Of a stretch of DNA of 64,000 bases, positions 45,401-55,178 are shown piece after piece. A model generated the notes under the pieces. That model was given only the letters and a program-made list of their open reading frames with translations. It did not search any database and was not told where the DNA came from. Position numbers and translations under genes: made by a program. The stretch lies in assembly GCA_034769895.1 (NCBI GenBank), contig CM068372.1, positions 370,965,258-371,029,257 on the forward strand. The letters are read 5' to 3'. This DNA comes from Magicicada septendecula. Taxonomy: Eukaryota > Arthropoda > Insecta > Hemiptera > Cicadidae. Numbering within the stretch: position 1 is the first letter of the stretch; the number at the start of each line of letters is the position of its first letter.

Positions 45401-48400
45401 TATACACCAAGACTCAGATTTGTCTCACCTAGAAAAAAGAGATAGAGTGCGAATACTTAAATCAATAAAAGAATTTTCCTCGGTTCTTACACCTAAACTA
45501 GGACTTACTAACCTAATAGAGTATAAAATTAATCTGAGCGATCAGAAAGTAATACGACTACCTCCGTACAAATTGTCGCCTCCCAAGATGGAAGTCATGC
45601 GAAACCATATCAACAAGTTGTTGGACCAAGGAGTCATAGAACCCTCTACCGTCCCCGTATTCTTCACCCTCCTTTGTGGTACCAAAAGGACAAGATAAAC
45701 ACAGACTAGTTGTGGACTATAGGCAATTAAACAAAAGAATAGAATTTGAATCAATCCCTCTTCCAGACATCCATAGTGCATTTCATTATTTCACTAAAGC
45801 TATGGTCTTTACTGTGATGGATCTGAATCAAGCTTTTCACCAAATACCCCTTTCTGAGGAATCAAAACGTCTAACCGCGTTTGCAGTCCCTTTTAACTTG
45901 TACCAATTTACTAGAGTACCCTTTGGAATATCTCAAGGAAGTTCCGTATGTAGTAGACTATTAGAAAGGATATTTCACGATATTAAATTTAAATATGTGT
46001 ATCACTATTTGGACGACATCGTTATATACAGCGAATCTATGGAACAACATCTTAAACATCTACGCGAAGTGTTATCTCGGTTACTAAGAGCAGGATTAAC
46101 TGTGAACCCGAAGAAGGTAAGTTTTGCCGTCCCTCAGTTTTCTTTCTTAGGTCACATCGTGAAAGCGAATGGAAAGGTAAGCATTGACCCCGAACGAACC
46201 CGCGCTATTAGAGAATTTGCACCCCCACGAGATGCAAAAGGTATAGCCCGATTTTTGGGTATGGTGAATTATTTCCACAAATATATCCCCCATCTTGCCG
46301 AAATAGCAGCACCCCTAAACTCCTTACGAAAGAAGGGAACGAAGTTCGAATGGAGCTCACTACATCAAAACGCGTTTGAGCAACTTAAAGAAAGTATTAT
46401 ATCTCCCCCAGTTTTGCAACTAGCGGATTTCACAAAACCTTTCGTAGTGCAAACTGACAGTTCCAGTGTAGCGTTAGGTGCAGTGATATATCAAGAGATA
46501 GATAACTGTAGACTACCTATTAGTTATGCATCACGAACACTTAGCGATCAGGAAAGAAAGTATTCTGCATATGAATTGGAATGTTTGGCAATTGTTTTTA
46601 AGTTCGAGAAGTTTAAACCCTTCCTAGAACATAAAGAATTCCTTTTGGAAACCGACAATCAGGAGTTATCTTGGTTATTGAATCACCCTAAACAGTTAGG
46701 ACGAATTGGAAGATGGATATTGAAATTAAACTGCTACAAATTCAGAGTGCAGCATATAAAAGGTACTCAAAACGTAGTCGCTGATACCCTGTCCCGTATG
46801 TTCCAGTCACCCACTAAAACTCCCGAAAAGAAAGAGAATCCGGAAATAGCATTTGCTAACGCCGTAATAACTGAATTCCCCCTTGCCTTTACGAACATTG
46901 CCCTGTATCAACTACAAGACCCCTTACTGAAGCCTATTATAGAACAACTTACGCAAGGTATTAAATCCGAGAAGTACGTATTGAGTAAAAATGTACTGTG
47001 TCACAAGATAAGAAATGGAAAGGAATTAAGAATAATAGCCCCTGATGTAATTAAGCCCATGCTGATGGAATACTTCCATTCATCTACCATAGGAGCCCAT
47101 ATGGGAATCAATAAGACAATACATCGTATTCGAAAGGAATATCATTGGATCAATATGAACAGCGAAATAGCCAACTTCGTAAAGAAATGTACATTATGTG
47201 CCCTCAGTAAACCCGCCAGAAATGCTCAAGTAAGCCAACTGATTTCAGAAATCCCTAAGACCCCTTTTTCTAAACTTTATCTAGATTTCTCAGGTCCATA
47301 TCCACGATCCAAATCAGGTAATACCATGTTACTGATCTGTGTAGATTCGTTCACCAAATTTGTTTGGATGTATCCCATGCGACGAGCATTAGCGTCGACG
47401 ACTGTAAAAATATTGCAGGAAAGACTATTTAAAGACTACGGTACTCCAGTACGGATAGTATCTGATAACGGTCCACAGTTTAAAGCGAAAGAATTTAAGA
47501 ATATGTGTTTCGAGTTAGGGATAGACCATATAACCACTACAGAGTATCGACCGCAAGGCAATATTGCTGAAAGGTATCTACGAAACCTCAAATCTGCGCT
47601 AATCGCCTACCATGCGAACGATCACACGTCGTGGGACCAAAACCTATCCTGGATTCAATACGCTTTTAATTCAGCTTATCACGAAGGTCACAAGTCGACC
47701 CCGTTTGAGTTACTGTACAAATACCGACCAAACCACCCTTTGTCCACAAGATGGAATATACACGATCTGCTGCCTCCGCAAATAACGGATAAGCAGATAA
47801 AGCGAATATGGAATAAAGCCCGCTCTATTTAAGAGCAAACTTAGAAAAATCCAGAAGATACCATGAGAAAGGTAATCATAGCAATTCAATTAGGTACCAA
47901 GTAGGTGACTTAGTAATGTACAAGACTCACCCTACTAGTAGTGCGATTGATAAGACCACCTCTAAACTATCATTCAGATGGTGTGGCCCTTACCAAATCC
48001 AGAAGTACCTAACTCCCGTTACAGTAGCCCTGTGCGAACCTGCGACTCAGAAATATGTGCGGAGAACGCATATTTCTCAGCTAAAGTTATATAAGAAGAG
48101 ACGGAATAGTATAATCCAAAATAGAAAAGGGAATACTAGGTAATGAAGAAAATTATACTTCTGAAACTGTGGAAAATGTTAAACGTAGAGTTTGGAAATG
48201 AGGCCTGATCAACCTAAATTCCAGTCCTGCGAAGCATACATTAATGAATACTAGTTAACTAGAGGAGAACTAATACTCATTAACTAGATGAGTTATCTAG
48301 GACTCAATGAAGACAAGATAGAATTCTAAATAGCAAGGATTTAGAAAATTACTTGACAGAGAGAGAGTAAGACAAACAAAAAAACCGGTAGTAGATTTAA

Positions 48401-48597
48401 GTGATAGAGATAAGAAATAGTTTTGTGTTTTAATTATGTAAATATTAAGTGTGAATAGTATGTAAAAAAAAAGGTAGTTAATAAGAATATATAAAGTATA
48501 TTGTGTTGTGGAGAAGAAGAAAGTAGATAGAACGCTAACCAATAACTATGTGAAAGAAATTACACACACTGACATCAATCATACTCCAAGTTCCCAA

Positions 48598-48637
<40 letters not shown>

Positions 48638-51600
48638 ACGTGCAAATTAAGCGGTGGAGTATGTGACGATTTAAATTGTAACAGTAATCATGAAATTAAA
48701 AAAAAATTTAAAAATTAAGTTCGCGAGCGATTAAGCCATTTAAATCTCACTATAATACCTAAAACCCCTGTATGTACTCAGTGTGAGAGGAAGAAGTAAT
48801 TAATAAGTTCAAAGAAACATTAATAAAAAGGCAAATTGTAAAAAAAGTTATTATTGTCATATTTAACCCTTTGCTGTTATCAGGCGGTGACCTGTTAATT
48901 CCGGACTCGACATGTCTCCCGAGTCGTCTGTAATTTAGAATAAGATAAAAAACCTAATGTTAATAACAAAATAATTAAAGACACACAGATAGTCGCTAAA
49001 ACAACTTATTTAAATTATGTATGTTTATTAAGGCATAAGTTTTGTAATTAAAAATGTTAACTTAAATAAAGATAGGGACTATATTCTCGCGCAGTAGTTG
49101 CCCCTCTCCCCCTTGTTAAGTACCAGTCGAAGCGAGCAGAAAAACGCTCTCTCGCAATGTTGACTTCATGCAGTGCAGACGTGCGAGCAAACGCTCTGAC
49201 ACAATGTCGCTAATTCTTTTGTTTAACTTAAATATTGTATATGAAATATTGCTACTAAAAGCGTGTGTTATGTATCAATTAGTATAAATGTGCGATAACA
49301 AAAGGACATAATATGTAACACAAAACACTAAAATGGTGTTAAAAAAGAGGACTACTCGCTTCAAGAAGTAACTACACTTTCAACATCTTTCCTGAAGATG
49401 TGATCTACCAGAACTTTATAAACACTCATATACCCGACAGAAGATGCAGATCAGGACAGCCGAGAATCTACATATAATTACACCGTAGAAGCTTCAATAT
49501 ACTCTGTGAACACTCGACACCTTATCGACGAAGACCCGACCGAGATGATGACGCCGCATTCAAGGATTCCCAAGACGGACACCCCAGGATGAGGTTTCTA
49601 CATTCCATTCTAAAGGTGACTCGATAGCCTGTCTATCGAGGGTTACTAATATTTGTTACACTACACAACTTTAAAAGAGACTTTTCAAAGACTATTAATT
49701 TTATGTAAACATTAAAAGAGTACATCTAAAAGTTTTATTGTAACTACTCAAATATCATACGTTGTAACGGTTTATATGTTAATGTATCGTAGTATCATTC
49801 CAAGTAATAGTACCATTCTTCAAATGGTTAAAGAAGTCTTGCAAGCTAATATCATGAATTGAGTATAATTAAAAGTCTTAACTACAAAGTACAGAAAGTT
49901 AACCCGGATCCGAGGTATAGCTATATAGAATCAATTTGATCCCAAAGTTTGATGAAAGCATTGAAGTAACTTTAGTTTAATTAGTGATGTCATGGGATCT
50001 GTCAGTAAATGTTGTCAGAATAAAGAGGTCTTCTTGTTACACAGATATAATGAGTGCGTAAATCAATAAAATACCTTCCCTTGTTTCCTTACACAGTTAG
50101 TAAGTGATTTGTTCAGTTAATAAGTGTGAATACATTTCGTTACAACGTAGGCAGCCCATATAATTGACAGAGGTCGGTTAAGATGGGTTCCCTGGATTTG
50201 TAACGCGGCAATACGTTACATCACTGTTGCACACCACTGTAGAAAAATAGTGGTTCCGATCTGACAAGCTGTGAAGCTTGAAAGCGCTAATCGGAATAAT
50301 TTTTCTATAGTGGTGCAACAGTGATAATTCTGTTTGTGATTATAACCACTAACACAACTTTCCAAATTAAATTTCTGATAAGATGTTATCTAACACATTA
50401 TGTAATGGGTGTAATGGTCTGGACTGGATGATGTCCTGCTGTTTTAAAGTCACGGGCTCAAAGTATTAAATTCAATAAGCAAATTATTAAGTACATTTTT
50501 TAGATGAAAGCTATAGCAAGGTGCAACAGAAAATAATAACATACAGGAAACAGAGTTAATATGAAAGTATCCAATTTTGATTACCAAACTATACTCAAGA
50601 TCCTAAGCACTTTATACTTACTCTCCATTTTTTGGCGGTCTTGGGCATACACAATGAAATTTCATGCCAAAGTCAATATACAAATCATCATTCACCACAT
50701 GAAATATTGTTCCTGTAACTACCTTTCCTTCAAAATCGCCTAGCTGAAAGAAAACAAATTAATGTTATTACTGTATTATATACTTCTGTTTTTCAACATA
50801 AAATATCTTATATTACAACAATGCTAGAGCTGTATCCTATATATTTAAGTATCATGGAACTGAAATATTATCACACTTAAAAATCATGAATCAAGGACAC
50901 CAGTCAACGAGAGTAAAAACCACTACACCTACCATCGAGCAATTTACATGATGTACTCTGGTGTTTTTGGTATTATTCTGATGAACGAATTTCCTTACTG
51001 TGTCCTTTCTATCAATTTATAAATCAATAAGCATGTAATTTAGGAAGACTTTATTGATTAAGACTGTCTTAAAGGTTTGTACTGACAGTCAAGTTTTAAC
51101 ATTGTCCCTAGATATTCGCAGTATTAATGTTTGGCACACACCCACAACTTACTGAAATAAATATTTATAAAAACTGATAAACCGGACCATTTTGTGCCCC
51201 TCACTTTCATTCAAAAAAAAGGTTGAAACAGTGTTAAAAAAAGAAAGGACTGTTCTTACTAAACTGGGGTGTAGTATGGTAATCTTATATACATTACAAA
51301 CTTGGTAAGGTTACTGCAGCTTCTTTTAGCTTTCGTCCTTGCCCACATTACTCTACAACTCCTTGTGTGCAGCTAAAGTGAATGTCTCTGTAAGGTTTGT
51401 TTTCTCTGGTTGTCTGGATTGTTACTTTCTTGCGGATACCTTTCAATAGTTTGTATACAAATGTATCATTGTATTGAGTTATTTTCCAATGTATCGATTA
51501 AATTGGATATCCGGTAGATATCCTAATTACGTCACTCGTATATGTTGTTTATCACATACTTAATTAAATTTAAAATTTATAAATCATTCATGATTTTCAT

Positions 51601-51953
51601 GGGCACACATAAATGTTATAAACAATTTACTGCCACCCTGATATTTTAAGTTATTTGATAATAATACTTACGTCAATAAACTTGGATTCCCTTAACATCT
51701 GGGCAAAAGACTTCTTTGATTCTGACTCTACTTTTGGTTTAGAAAATTTTTCAAACGCCTGAGCGAAACCACTTATTTTCTCTTTGGAAGTGCTGTCTGA
51801 TAATTCACCCGTATTATCTGACGATGACGAAGAACTGTAATTTGTAACAGCGGTATTTAAAAGGTATATATTACGAAAATGTTTATGGGATTTAAAAAAC
51901 AGCGTAAATCCGCATCCTAACCTATAACAACTTGTGAATCCGGCTACAGCCAT
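39298..51953 (-). CDS. mRpS28: Mitochondrial ribosomal protein S28 (three exons)
   Basis: This is a small-subunit protein of the mitochondrial ribosome (bS1m, the MRPS28 family). Exons 51672-51953, 50622-50743 and 39298-39475 join to 582 nt, 193 codons plus stop, close to the 187 residues of the human protein. All four splice junctions are GT-AG with GTAAGT donors, and the phases fit. Residues 1-45 are basic and Ser/aromatic-rich with no acidic residue, as expected for a mitochondrial presequence. Family hallmarks are [28 protein letters not shown] and [17 protein letters not shown]. Intron 2 is 11.1 kb and holds a gypsy element. No break is seen, so the gene is probably functional. Confidence 0.92.
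39476..40622. other. mRpS28 intron 2, left part
   Basis: There is no gene. A block at about 39785-40060 (GACGTTTCCACCTCACCATT and neighbours) has the look of an interspersed repeat, with a 59-100 codon frame on each strand that I could not assign. A block near 40110-40170 repeats ATGTCAATTGACGTCCTG-like units. Confidence 0.4.
40640..42200 (+). repeat. 5' LTR of the intronic gypsy element
   Basis: This is 1561 bp, starts TGTGACGATTTAAATTG and ends CAATACGTAACA. The tandem PBS array follows immediately. Confidence 0.92.
42201..42415 (+). repeat. Tandem primer-binding-site array, four copies
   Basis: The motif AAATTGCGCCACTCTGC occurs directly after the LTR (TTGCGCC at 42204), again at 42257 (identical), at 42315 (TTTGCGCCACTGC) and at 42398 (TTGTGCCACTCTG). 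Spacing is 53, 58 and 83 bp. Each copy is preceded by an LTR-end-like ACA or AACA. The copy next to the LTR is the one in PBS position. GCGCCACTCTGC is complementary to the 5' end of initiator methionine tRNA (AGCAGAGTGGCGCA). Confidence 0.75.
42416..43302 (+). other. Long gag leader of the intronic gypsy element
   Basis: These are 890 bases without a convincing frame, between the PBS array and the gag ATG. A small frame at 42567-42800 has no features I recognise. The leader may hold packaging signals. Confidence 0.5.
43303..44793 (+). CDS. gag: Gag polyprotein of the intronic gypsy element, intact
   Basis: This is a 496-residue structural protein that would build the particle and bind element RNA. 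An N-terminal helical region (1-150) is followed by a Pro/Asn-rich linker (about 160-230) and a retrotransposon gag domain (about 250-400, including [16 protein letters not shown] and RRTVL-type segments). The single CCHC zinc knuckle [14 protein letters not shown] is at residues 468-481. The gene starts at the first ATG after a long leader and stops at TGA 44791-44793. A slippery heptamer lies just before the stop and the pol frame is minus 1 relative to gag. Confidence 0.93.
   Translation: MAQFNPDLLLKEELSYEALLRGLPHANVTVAELRRSIRECRFYTPVQLNYLSELDYESEREICNAKYSELTLLSQTLQDEKSPAIILRTTQRIEHLTRRMKNLLIWPNLTEIPVDVQNLADEALRRLPSIINDLRQKSDSFRMDEIEKSLKKLHISPVRSPATDLPPPNTDRNSPTVSQVQANQEQNTDKDINAPPPEHFQFRPGNHELTTTSNESNRPHKGMTTINYNADLYGKMTHPVEKILTEIPYTDGLNVSKLLTFISYLLQIKDLQQLNDWQILQVLLPKCKPPLKNRVLEALTSTFPVEELHSSIIKYFIPTGIYEEIKRKTVLRVQGNQERLAHYISDIRESSRLLRVDWNEKQLVDTILIGVSPEERSRLSLVNRSNTIADLEQCSIHSSNVWYSDQNRQAMKPTGTNRNELRALVPDVTTSYERQVFSRPHQVRKSGKLSVTPYKAETKYPPRNKPTCYNCGKYGHIRKECKSKPLERNQPTSKNM
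44781..44787 (+). promoter_or_regulatory. Minus-1 ribosomal frameshift site at the gag/pol junction
   Basis: A AAA AAC, in register with the gag codons (TCA AAA AAC ATG TGA), is a canonical X XXY YYZ slippery heptamer four to six bases from the gag stop. Slipping back one base leads directly into the pol frame (next codon at 44788 in minus-1 register), which has no ATG of its own there. I did not model a downstream pseudoknot. Confidence 0.8.
44787..48143 (+). pseudogene. pol: Pol polyprotein (protease, RT, RNase H, integrase), two indels
   Basis: The protease active site is DSG at 45045-45053 ([12 protein letters not shown]). The RT shows VPFGISQG and the catalytic YLDD at 46006-46017. RNase H follows ([27 protein letters not shown]). 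Integrase has an HHCC finger ([21 protein letters not shown]), the catalytic Asp in LDFSGP and SDNGPQ, and the Glu in NIAERYL. Two one-base indels interrupt the frame. One is near 45655 in the RT N-terminus. The other is near 47830, after which the integrase C-terminal chromatin/RNA-binding tail resumes ([11 protein letters not shown]) and ends at 48143. Either could be a recent mutation or a sequence error, since all motifs are intact. Confidence 0.9.
48144..48661 (+). other. 3' untranslated part of the gypsy element with A tract and polypurine tract
   Basis: There is no env gene. A run of 33 A residues lies at 48602-48634. The likely polypurine tract AAGCGGTGGAG lies at about 48649-48659, directly before the 3' LTR. 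Confidence 0.65.
48662..50220 (+). repeat. 3' LTR of the intronic gypsy element
   Basis: This is 1559 bp, starts TGTGACGATTTAAATTG and ends CGTTACA. It is about 99% like the 5' LTR by eye. Confidence 0.92.
50338..50621 (-). other. mRpS28 intron 2, right part
   Basis: Ordinary AT-rich intron sequence next to the exon 2 donor. Nothing else is seen. Confidence 0.5.
50622..50743 (-). CDS. mRpS28: mRpS28 exon 2
   Basis: The acceptor TTTTCTTTCAG ends above 50743 and the donor GTAAGT begins at 50621. The exon encodes [20 protein letters not shown], then [17 protein letters not shown], the most conserved core of the family, and leaves phase 2 (GA) for exon 3. Confidence 0.92.
50744..51671 (-). other. 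mRpS28 intron 1
   Basis: This is a 928-bp GT-AG intron (GTAAGT...TTTCAG on the minus strand). No element was recognised in it. Confidence 0.75.
51672..51953 (-). CDS. mRpS28: mRpS28 exon 1 with mitochondrial presequence
   Basis: ATG at 51953; 94 codons in phase 0 to the donor GTAAGT (51671-51666). The first 45 residues lack acidic residues. A Ser run ([11 protein letters not shown]) then precedes the conserved AFEKFSKP and [11 protein letters not shown] segments. Confidence 0.9.
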
Positions 51954-52574
51954 TTTTGATAAGCTTCAGTGTTACCGGTATCACCACGAGCTTCTGTTAC
52001 CATAAGAGTTATCATCATTAATTCGTTACATGGTTATTACTACCATGTAAAGTTCACGTTATTCAACCGATATCGACAATACACACTTGTACACCTTATC
52101 TGACAAACATGTTACTGTCAGAATGTTATATAATATTTTTTTACAGTTTGTTACCTGGAGCTAACAATTTTGGGATCTTGATTGAATTTCGTAACATTCA
52201 GTCCATTTTTGTAATTGTTTATGTAGAAAATAGTTGTATTATGAGTATTTCTATCTTACAACCTCATCACCCTAACACAAATAATGTGGACATAATATTC
52301 TTATAACCTTAGAACTAAAGTCGACAGATCCATCGATAGTTTTTAGTGTTCGATGTTTGTAATTGCTTTTGTTGAGGTAACCAAACCACTCGTTGCTGTG
52401 GATTTGTAGTAGAAAGAAGGGGCGTTGGGGGTTAGCGCGGAACGCGTAACTTGTTAAGCATGTTTATACCTATTAGTAGGAAATAATAAAAGTTGAAAAC
52501 AATAACACATTTGCATAAAAAACATTGTGTTCGTGATTTAATGTGTTAACGTGATTTGTCATAGGATAAGAAAA
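51954..52574. promoter_or_regulatory. Shared intergenic region between mRpS28 and the XPA-like gene
   Basis: The two genes diverge from this 621-bp interval, so it should hold a bidirectional promoter and both 5' untranslated regions. There is no clear TATA box in the usual place for either gene. A G-rich stretch (GAAAGAAGGGGCGTTGGGGG, near 52413-52432) is the only GC-rich patch. Confidence 0.6.
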
Positions 52575-52687
52575 ATGTCAAGCGAGTCTAAGTTAACTGA
52601 GTCTCAAAAAGCAAGAATAGAAAAGAATCGCCAAAAGGCGTTACTTTTAAAAAAGTCGAAGGTTATTGCACATCCTTATTTGAAAAA
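52575..52687 (+). CDS. First coding exon of an XPA-like DNA-repair gene
   Basis: ATG at 52575 opens 37 codons reading MSSESKLTESQKARIEKNRQ, KALLLKKSKVIAHPY and a few more residues, then a GTAAGT donor at 52688. XPA proteins, damage verifiers in nucleotide excision repair, start with this kind of segment (IERxRQRALxLRQxRLxxxPY in vertebrates), which binds the RPA32 subunit. SMARCAL1 has a related RPA-binding motif, but the HPY ending suits XPA better. The zinc finger and DNA-binding exons were not found in the window, so they must lie beyond 64000 if the gene is intact. Confidence 0.6.
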
Positions 52688-53585
52688 GTAAGTATAATTT
52701 TCTAAAATGAAGCTACTTAATAATATTGAACAATTTGATATATAGGCCTATATCTAGTCAAGACAGAAATTGCATTAAACGGTAAATGATAATAGAAACT
52801 GTTGAAATTTTTTTAGTTTTAGTTGTTTTTATCTTAGGCCTGTATACTTTTCTTATAATACAATGAATAATATAAAGTTCAGGTAAAATGGAGTTTTAAT
52901 TCAACTTGATGTTAACAAAACTGAGATTGCCTTTAGTCATGAAATATGAAAGAATCCACTTGGTATGTATTTTGGATGTCACTCGTTTTGGTGAATAATA
53001 TTAAAAAGTGAGATGCATCTCAGAAGCAGTCTACATCTAAGATTCACAGGACATCAGAAACAGCTAATAATTTATCCTGATACTAATATCACTTTGTCAT
53101 TTGATATAATAAACAACTGGTTTGTGACAAGTGGCTGTATTGATCATTTTCATCAGGTTAATGGAGAGTAAGAATATATTGATAATTGATTTTTACTCAA
53201 AGTCAGGCTATTTTCATCACCTACAATCTCAACCATCTGCTACTATTTGACAATTATGAGTATGTTCACTTGTTTTTCTACTAGTAATTTTATACAAACC
53301 ACTATGTTGTCTTTGTACATAGTGGTTTCTATAAAATTACTAGTAGAAATATTTGAGACCACTAAGACTCCAATATAACAATAAATTAATATGTTCACTG
53401 GATTAATGTAGGCGTAATGTTAAACTGTCAGTGTAATTGTTACCATAGTAAGTGAGGTGGTTAGTTAGTCATGAGCATCACCATTGCCTAATTATTATGG
53501 TGGGAGGGTATTATTGAATTTATTTTTAGTGTATGACTGGTTTGCTTAAAGACTGGTAATTCTTTTTTATTTTTGGTAAATATTT
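52688..53585. other. First intron of the XPA-like gene, left part, with a hairpin
   Basis: There is no coding sequence. A strong inverted repeat is annotated separately at 53275-53349. Confidence 0.5.
53275..53349. repeat. 33-bp-stem hairpin
   Basis: TTTCTACTAGTAATTTTATA plus CAAACCACTATGT (53275-53307) pairs with 53317-53349, with one mismatch (C against C at 53295/53329) and a 9-base loop TGTCTTTGT. It may be a tiny foldback element or a microRNA-like precursor. Nothing in the sequence decides between them. Confidence 0.7.
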
Positions 53586-55012
53586 ACCCGTGCCACACCA
53601 TACGATCTTGAAGTTACATTTTTTTTTCTATTCTGTTATATAAACACACGAAAAATAATTTTAAACAGCGGTCAAAGCTATTTACGAAGAAAAAATAAAA
53701 TAATTACTCCCATAAGCACGCATGGAAAGGTGAATGAGCGCCAGATTAACTGAGTAGTTAGTGGGATCACCGCAGTCGGGCGACGGCGCACTAATGCATA
53801 GCGAATGACGAGTTATGACGTCATGTGCGGATTACCTATCACTGCAGTTCATCTAGTTTACGCACCAAATTACACGTGTTTATCTACAGTTGTTATGAAA
53901 TACACACTTATACATACATTTTCCGTGTTTATATTACATAGAAAAATAAGAAAAAAATATTTAACTTCCTTGTCTGGAAAAGCCACGAAACCAGCAAAAA
54001 CCGGTGGTTTTGCAGGTTTTACATAAACTGCAGGCTAAAAACACATACTGCCTCTAAACAACTTTATTACCTCCAAATTATACATGCTTGGGCGGCCTGC
54101 GGCCACAACAAAATTGTACATCCCTCTTTTTGAAACAGAACTCAATGCTTTAATGTCCAACGACACCTCCGGTGCCGCTCGGCCCGTTGGTGGGCCTCAC
54201 AGAGCCTATTCACCTGCACTTCGCGCGCATAGCTTGACAATGCCTAGACCGCCCGTCTTCGGGGCTTCGCCCTTCAGACCTTATTACACAATTCTCAAGT
54301 CATTAATAACTCTACACTCCAAGTAGTATATATATACGTTACACATATCATTTGTCTAACTACAAATAGATCATTATCATTATCATAATCATATAATCAT
54401 TTGTCATATAATCTCTGCACACTAGCAAATGAAGGCGTGTGCTTGAGAGAGAGAGCGACAAGGAGAGGGCACACATTTTTTTTTTAATTTAAACTAAACT
54501 TAACTAACCTAACCTAACCTGGATACATTATGTAATAATATTCTACAGATTACTAGTGATTTTCACAACTTGGCACCGCACTTCACAACGACCACTAGCA
54601 CTATCACTACCACTACAACTACAACTACAACTTCCTATTTTGCTACTCACAACTGACTACTCAACGGAATGACGCCGCGTTGGTTAACGAATATCTAACG
54701 GTATTTCTTCGTTTAAATTTGATGAATCGTAGAGAAGTATTTGAAACATCGGTTAGCAACATTTTACATCATGAACAAGTTGACAAATCAGAGAGAACTA
54801 TGTATACTTCTGTCATGAAGGAGAACCTGTAGAAAGATTCCAATATGTCGCATATGTCCATAACATAAGTGGGCATAACAACCGAAATTAAAAATCTAAA
54901 TTAAGCAAAAACAACGTTTCCGGGGAAAACTGCTTCTCAATTCATATACAAGACAATTTTAAGAATAGGAAAAACTAGGTTTCGGCCCCAAACTCTATGG
55001 CGTGGCACGGGT
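53586..55012. mobile_element. Non-coding inverted-repeat element, probably hAT-like
   Basis: The ends ACCCGTGCCACACCATA and, inverted, ACCCGTGCCACGCCATA match at 16 of 17 positions. The flanks AAATATTT (53578-53585) and AAATATTA (55013-55020) agree at 7 of 8, suggesting an 8-bp duplication as in hAT elements. The 1.43-kb interior has no transposase. It holds a GC-richer block (54080-54300), three CTAAC repeats near 54505 and an ACT/ACA microsatellite near 54600. Confidence 0.65.
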
Positions 55013-55178
55013 AAATATTATAACGTGTCATTTCACCAAACAAAACTAATAACAGTAATAACTAAAAGATAATTTACTGACTGACAAACTAGGGCTGACG
55101 ATGACCAAAGTACCCACCAGAAGTTAAAGATCCCATGACAAAAGATGTAAATAGTAATTTATAAAGAGGAACATAATA

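Larger units (their letters stand above)
40640..50220 (+). mobile_element. Young, near-complete Ty3/gypsy retrotransposon
   Basis: LTRs at 40640-42200 and 48662-50220 flank gag and pol, and the 4-bp duplication TCAC (40636-40639 and 50221-50224) borders the element. Comparing the LTRs by eye I counted about a dozen substitutions and three small indels in 1560 bp, so insertion was fairly recent. Gag is intact, and pol has two one-base indels (near 45655 and 47830). No env gene is present between integrase and the polypurine tract. It lies antisense to mRpS28 within intron 2. Confidence 0.95.
40623..50337. mobile_element. Hairpin MITE split by the gypsy element
   Basis: Without the gypsy insertion and one TCAC, the flanks form a small element of about 130 bp with near-perfect inverted ends (ACAAACGGAATTATCACTG on the left; ACAAACAGAATTATCACTG on the right, inverted). 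The stem extends through TTGCACCACTATAGAAAAAT to about 48 bp. Left part 40623-40639, right part 50221-50337. Confidence 0.75.

Noticed and set aside
50561-50743. 60-codon plus-strand frame
   Set aside because: Antisense to mRpS28 exon 2, whose splice sites and conserved protein explain the open frame.
54500-54525. Interstitial insect telomere repeat (CTAAC)n
   Set aside because: Only about three units are present, within AT-rich sequence; chance or simple-repeat drift is enough.
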